From NCBI GenBank assembly GCA_910578505.1, contig CAJTPV010000005.1:1-64000 (forward strand): a DNA stretch of 64,000 bases, read 5' to 3'. Of this stretch, positions 61,158 to 64,000 are shown piece after piece; positions within the stretch are counted from its first letter, which is position 1, and each line of letters begins with the position of its first letter. A program made the translations under genes and the position numbers. Source of the DNA: an uncultured Oscillospiraceae bacterium. GTDB lineage: Bacteria; Bacillota; Clostridia; Oscillospirales; Oscillospiraceae. Under the pieces are notes generated by a model. That model had not been told where the DNA came from. It saw only the letters and a program-made list of their open reading frames with translations, and made no database searches.

Positions 61158-61745
61158 CTACGCCTTCCTGCCTGAAAACAAATGCAGAAACCGGCCCACC
61201 AGCTGGAGAACCGCCGTGCTCTTATCGATGGCAAACGCCTTGCCCAGCGCCTTTCCCCCAATGGTCAGGCCGGACACTACCGCCGTGATCGCCAGGGAAA
61301 TGATCGCCGAGCGGAAGCTCAGCGCCGACTGGATACGCACCACAATCACCGCCGCCGTGCTGCCGCTGATGATGCCGCAGATGTCGCCTACCACGTCGTT
61401 GCAGAAGCTGGACACCTTGCTGGCCTTGCGGATGAGACCCAGCGCCTCCTTCGCGCCGGGAATCCGGTGGGCCGCCATGGAGTGGAACGGTTTCTCGTCC
61501 GCCGCGGTTACCGCCACGCCGATGATGTCGAAGACTATGCCCAGCGCGATGAATACCGCCAGCACCGCAAAGGCCAGCGCCAATCCCGCCCCCTCCAGCA
61601 CCTCGCCGGAGGCAAAGCTCAGTACGCCGGACAGGACAACCGAAATGCAGAAGACCTGTACCGCCCAGCGGGCCCGGCCACCGTCCTTCTTGTTCTTCTT
61701 ATCCTTCTCGGATTTTTTCTTGTTGTTGCTGCCGTCTGCGTCCAA
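61158..61745 (-). CDS. oapA: OapA-like OLE-RNA-associated membrane protein
   Basis: 195 aa from TTG 61745, set by AGGAG 8 nt upstream; no ATG is suitable. A very basic, lysine-rich N-terminus (KKKSEKDKKNKKDGGR) precedes four or so hydrophobic segments (about 28-50, 55-78, 115-135, 142-165). OapA is the small membrane protein that binds OLE RNA and is encoded directly downstream of it. The position between OLE and dxs, the size and the basic RNA-friendly tail all fit. Assignment rests on context more than on a motif. Confidence 0.75.
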   Translation of the reverse strand: MDADGSNNKKKSEKDKKNKKDGGRARWAVQVFCISVVLSGVLSFASGEVLEGAGLALAFAVLAVFIALGIVFDIIGVAVTAADEKPFHSMAAHRIPGAKEALGLIRKASKVSSFCNDVVGDICGIISGSTAAVIVVRIQSALSFRSAIISLAITAVVSGLTIGGKALGKAFAIDKSTAVLQLVGRFLHLFSGRKA

Positions 61746-61821
61746 AGGACGATCTCCTCACTTTCATCAATTCGTTTTCTGTGCGCCCCCATAGGGGCAG
61801 GGGATGTATACATAAAACAAC

Positions 61822-61843
61822 CGTCCCGGTAGGAAAGGGACGG
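61822..61843 (-). terminator. Hairpin between OLE RNA and oapA
   Basis: CCGTCCC with GGGACGG, followed by TTGTTTTATG on the minus strand. It should end most OLE transcripts and let some read through into oapA-dxs. Confidence 0.65.
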
Positions 61844-61950
61844 AGTGCTCCAATCGTATCGTTGCCAAGCGCCGGCCTCCCGGAGAACACCGCGCAGCGC
61901 ATTGCCCGTCCGGCAGGGCCGCGAAGCGCATTGACTGCGGGCTCGGCCCG

Positions 61951-62599
61951 CTAAACGGCGGCGGCAGATGGGGTAAATCTTACGGCTTAGGTACGGGTTG
62001 GATTTCCCCAGAGCTTACCTCCCGTTGCCGGTCAGGCGGTTTCCCTTTCAAAGCTCCGGCCCGGCGTTGCCCACCGCGCGACCCGACTGCCACTTAGTCC
62101 GCACTGCAATCCCCCATCTGCCCTGTGACGACAGCCTAGGTGTTTTCCACTACAGTCAAACCATTTCTTTAGCCTCTTTTGCAGACATGGTTTCAAAGAG
62201 CAATCACAGCCGCTCCCTGGCCGGGGAGCCTGCCGCGTGTTCTCCTATCCGCCATACCCACTCAAGGCAGGCTACTCTGCACACAGCGTTTACGGCGCTA
62301 AGGCCGGGTCGCACCGCATTACAGGTTTCTACCCTGAGCCGTACACAGGTCATGTACCACAAAGGGCGTACGCCCATGCACAAGAACAGGTCTCCACGAA
62401 AGCAGGGTCGGTCCCTCCATGCCATTGGAGATCGCCCTGAATCCGCAAGCGCGGGGAGTCCGCGCTTTCCTCCCAGCACCCACCCCAAACTGGGCGTAAG
62501 AAGCAGGCACCAGGGGTTTCACAGCTATGCCCTTCAAAGGATTTTTAGGCCCTTCTTCGGAAACGACCGATCTGACTAGGATACTGCGCCGCCGTTTAG
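61951..62599 (-). ncRNA. OLE (ornate, large, extremophilic) RNA
   Basis: About 650 nt with no credible reading frame, starting about where the promoter at 62608-62636 predicts. CTAAACGGCGGC at the 5' end (62599-62588) pairs perfectly with GCCGCCGTTTAG at the 3' end (61962-61951), a 12-bp helix closing the whole RNA. A second helix pairs GGCAGATGGGG with CCCCATCTGCC near the 3' end. Size (OLE is about 600 nt), location directly before an OapA-like gene and the dxs-tlyA-argR-recN cluster match known OLE loci. OLE forms a membrane ribonucleoprotein linked to stress and magnesium responses. Confidence 0.82.
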
Positions 62600-62607
62600 T
62601 GGGAATG

Positions 62608-62636
62608 ATTATACCACGCCCAGCCCAAAAACGCAA
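62608..62636 (-). promoter_or_regulatory. Promoter of OLE RNA
   Basis: TTGCGT (62636-62631) and TATAAT (62613-62608), 17 bp apart on the minus strand; start near 62601. The 244 bp between here and the PocR gene hold only that gene's promoter region. Confidence 0.8.
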
Positions 62637-62880
62637 GAGAGTATACAAGTTATTTTGCATCTTTTACATATTATTCACATGCTCCCTCCCCAGAGCAAAC
62701 CTGCCGCTGCCAAAAAGCTGCCCCTCTCCCCCTCCCCGCCCAGAAAAAATTTCCATAAAAATTCTAGTATCACCGTACACAAACGAAACGTTTTGTGCTA
62801 TACTGACAGACATGACCAATCAAAACGGGGGTACCCGCGTTTTCGTCCCCTTCCAGGGGACGATTTTCTGGAGGGATAGC

Positions 62881-63729
62881 ATGAACGTACTTTTTGACCA
62901 GAAGCAGCTGCTGCAGCTGGTGACCAATCTCTATGTCCTCACCGGCATGACCGCCAATATCCTGGACCCCCACGGCCAGGACATCAACCTCTTCAAAGAC
63001 CACCCGCCCTTCTGCAAGGCCATCAACGCCCTGCCGGAGGGTCATGAGCGCTGCGTGGCCTGCGACGCCTGGAAGGTCAAAAACTACACCGCCGACAGGG
63101 GCTTCCAGTTCTACCGCTGCCACGCCGGAATCTGCGAGGCCCTGATGCCCCTCTACGACAAGCAGCACCCCCTGGCCTACCTGATCTTCGGCTGCTTCCT
63201 GGACGACACCCCCATGGAGGAGCAGTGGGAGCGCACCCGCCCCCTGGTGGAGTGGTATCCCGGCGGCGCGGACCGCCTGCGCGGACCCTTCTTCCAATTC
63301 CGGCAGTACACCGCCCCCCAGCTCAGCGCCTACGCCAAAACCCTGGAGGCCCTGGCCGCTTACATCCAGCTCAAGGGCATGATCCTGGCCACAGAGCAGA
63401 CTGACCTGCAGAAGCTGGAGCAGTACCTGGACCAGCACTATATGGAAAAGCTGTCCCTGGAGAGCATCTCCGACGCCCTGCATATCGGCCGCACCAAGCT
63501 CTGCCGCCTGGCTAAGGAGCTCTCCGGCGGCCATACCCTCTCCTACCTCATTGCCCAGCGCCGCATGGAGGCCGCCAAGGGCCTGCTGGTGCAGAGCAAT
63601 CTGCCGGTCTATGCCGTTGCGGAGACGGTGGGCATCAGCGACTACAACTACTTCTCCCGCGTCTTCCGCTCCCTCACCGGTATGACGCCCAGAGATTTTC
63701 GGAAAAAGCGGCGGGATACGGCCAGCTGA
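62881..63729 (+). CDS. PocR-domain AraC family transcriptional regulator
   Basis: 282 aa from ATG 62881, set by GGAGGG 5 nt upstream; the frame is open further up, but that is leader (TATACT at 62799-62804). N-terminal PocR sensory domain (about 1-165) with Cys residues in FCKAINALPEGHERCVACD and FYRCHAGICEALMPL, then an AraC DNA-binding domain (about 190-282: LESISDALHIGRTKLCRLAKE, VAETVGISDYNYFSRVFRSLTG). PocR domains sense small molecules such as propanediol or glycerol. Probably controls the transport gene that follows. Confidence 0.92.
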   Translation: MNVLFDQKQLLQLVTNLYVLTGMTANILDPHGQDINLFKDHPPFCKAINALPEGHERCVACDAWKVKNYTADRGFQFYRCHAGICEALMPLYDKQHPLAYLIFGCFLDDTPMEEQWERTRPLVEWYPGGADRLRGPFFQFRQYTAPQLSAYAKTLEALAAYIQLKGMILATEQTDLQKLEQYLDQHYMEKLSLESISDALHIGRTKLCRLAKELSGGHTLSYLIAQRRMEAAKGLLVQSNLPVYAVAETVGISDYNYFSRVFRSLTGMTPRDFRKKRRDTAS

Positions 63730-63810
63730 TTTGTGAAAATCGACGAAAATCTTTCTTCATTTTTTATTTTTCGTACAATTTTCCAGAATGCGGACGATAA
63801 TGCTATATTC

Positions 63811-63888
63811 GGAACGTTGGCCCCTATTTTTCCCAGTTGGAACTGGCTACAATAGGGGACAGAAACAACGTCCCGCTCCCGGCGTTCC
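63811..63888 (+). promoter_or_regulatory. Structured leader before the exported-protein gene
   Basis: Nested helices: GGAACGTTG (63811-63819) with CAACGTCC (63866-63873), CCCCTATT (63821-63828) with AATAGGGG (63851-63858), CCAGTT (63833-63838) with AACTGG (63841-63846). CGTTCC (63883-63888) could compete for the outer strand. TATATT at 63804-63809 is a possible -10. Not a riboswitch class I recognise. Confidence 0.5.
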
Positions 63889-63959
63889 ACCGGCACTCTT
63901 TCGCGCAGGGCGCTGTTTCCTATTTCCAAACAGGAACATATTTAAGGAGGATGTATGGA

Positions 63960-64000
63960 ATGAAAAAGAAGTTACTCGCATTATTTCTGGCTCTGACGAT
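63960..64000 (+). CDS. Start of an exported protein (truncated by window)
   Basis: ATG 63960 with AAGGAGG 9 nt upstream encodes MKKKLLALFLALT, the start of a signal peptide, and then leaves the window. After a PocR-AraC regulator this is often a sugar-binding lipoprotein, but nothing visible proves it. Confidence 0.6.
   Translation, partial: MKKKLLALFLALT

Noticed and set aside
61846..62600. RNase P RNA, tmRNA or a group II intron in the non-coding block
   Set aside because: I found no complete RNase P core (GAGGAAAGTCC), no tmRNA tag frame or tRNA-like ends, and no intron-encoded protein or domain V. Gene context and the 12-bp end-to-end helix fit OLE.

Overview
The window looks like a GC-rich, spore-forming, motile anaerobic Firmicute of the Clostridia, most like the Oscillospiraceae gut lineage (Flavonifractor, Oscillibacter and relatives). 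The pointers are spmA/spmB, BclA-like collagen proteins, the oxygen-independent (cbi-type) cobalamin pathway, flagellin with FliB, clear AGGAGG ribosome sites, and an OLE RNA beside dxs-tlyA-nadK-argR-recN. The genus cannot be settled from this sequence. Most genes sit in tight, overlapping co-directional operons. AT-richer patches lie at the two toxin-antitoxin modules and in the flagellin/surface-protein block.

Layout: 1-6.3 kb holds a truncated VanW-family gene (-), pyrG, degV, dapA (-) and a Phd/YefM-RelE toxin-antitoxin pair. 6.35-17.4 kb is an eleven-gene cobalamin operon on the minus strand (cbiD-L-F-G-H-J-ET-A, cobD, cbiP, cbiC) behind a cobalamin riboswitch with its own terminator. 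17.5-21 kb has asd (-), queA with an abnormal C-terminal tail, and a Phd-PIN toxin-antitoxin pair flanked by two copies of a degenerate repeat. 21.1-33.5 kb is a twelve-gene minus-strand unit divergent from a LacI regulator: acetoin/2-oxoacid-dehydrogenase-like E1a-E1b-E2-E3, a triose-phosphate-isomerase-like protein, a LarA-like nickel racemase homologue, a complete NMT1/taurine-type ABC importer with two different permeases and two different ATPases, and a TauE-type anion exporter. It looks like a dedicated catabolic system for an unidentified substrate.

34.8-41 kb holds a serine recombinase, an SH3-NlpC/P60 hydrolase behind a conserved small gene, a CmpB-family membrane protein and two tandem collagen-like proteins. 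41.5-50 kb is the most unusual block: a TnpB whose three RuvC catalytic residues are all replaced, followed by a structured omega-RNA-like segment, csrA, flagellin, a single-pass membrane protein, three secreted proteins that share one undescribed domain, and the flagellin lysine N-methylase FliB. I read it as a flagellum/surface island under a candidate RNA-guided repressor of the TldR type.

50-64 kb holds tRNA-Thr(CGT), abrB, spmAB, a PTS_EIIC-like transporter with a perfect palindrome at its start site, an Rpn-type nuclease, an M28-like protein, recN, argR, nadK, tlyA, dxs, an OapA-like membrane protein and an OLE RNA of about 650 nt closed by a 12-bp long-range helix. It ends with a PocR-AraC regulator and the start of an exported protein behind a structured leader.
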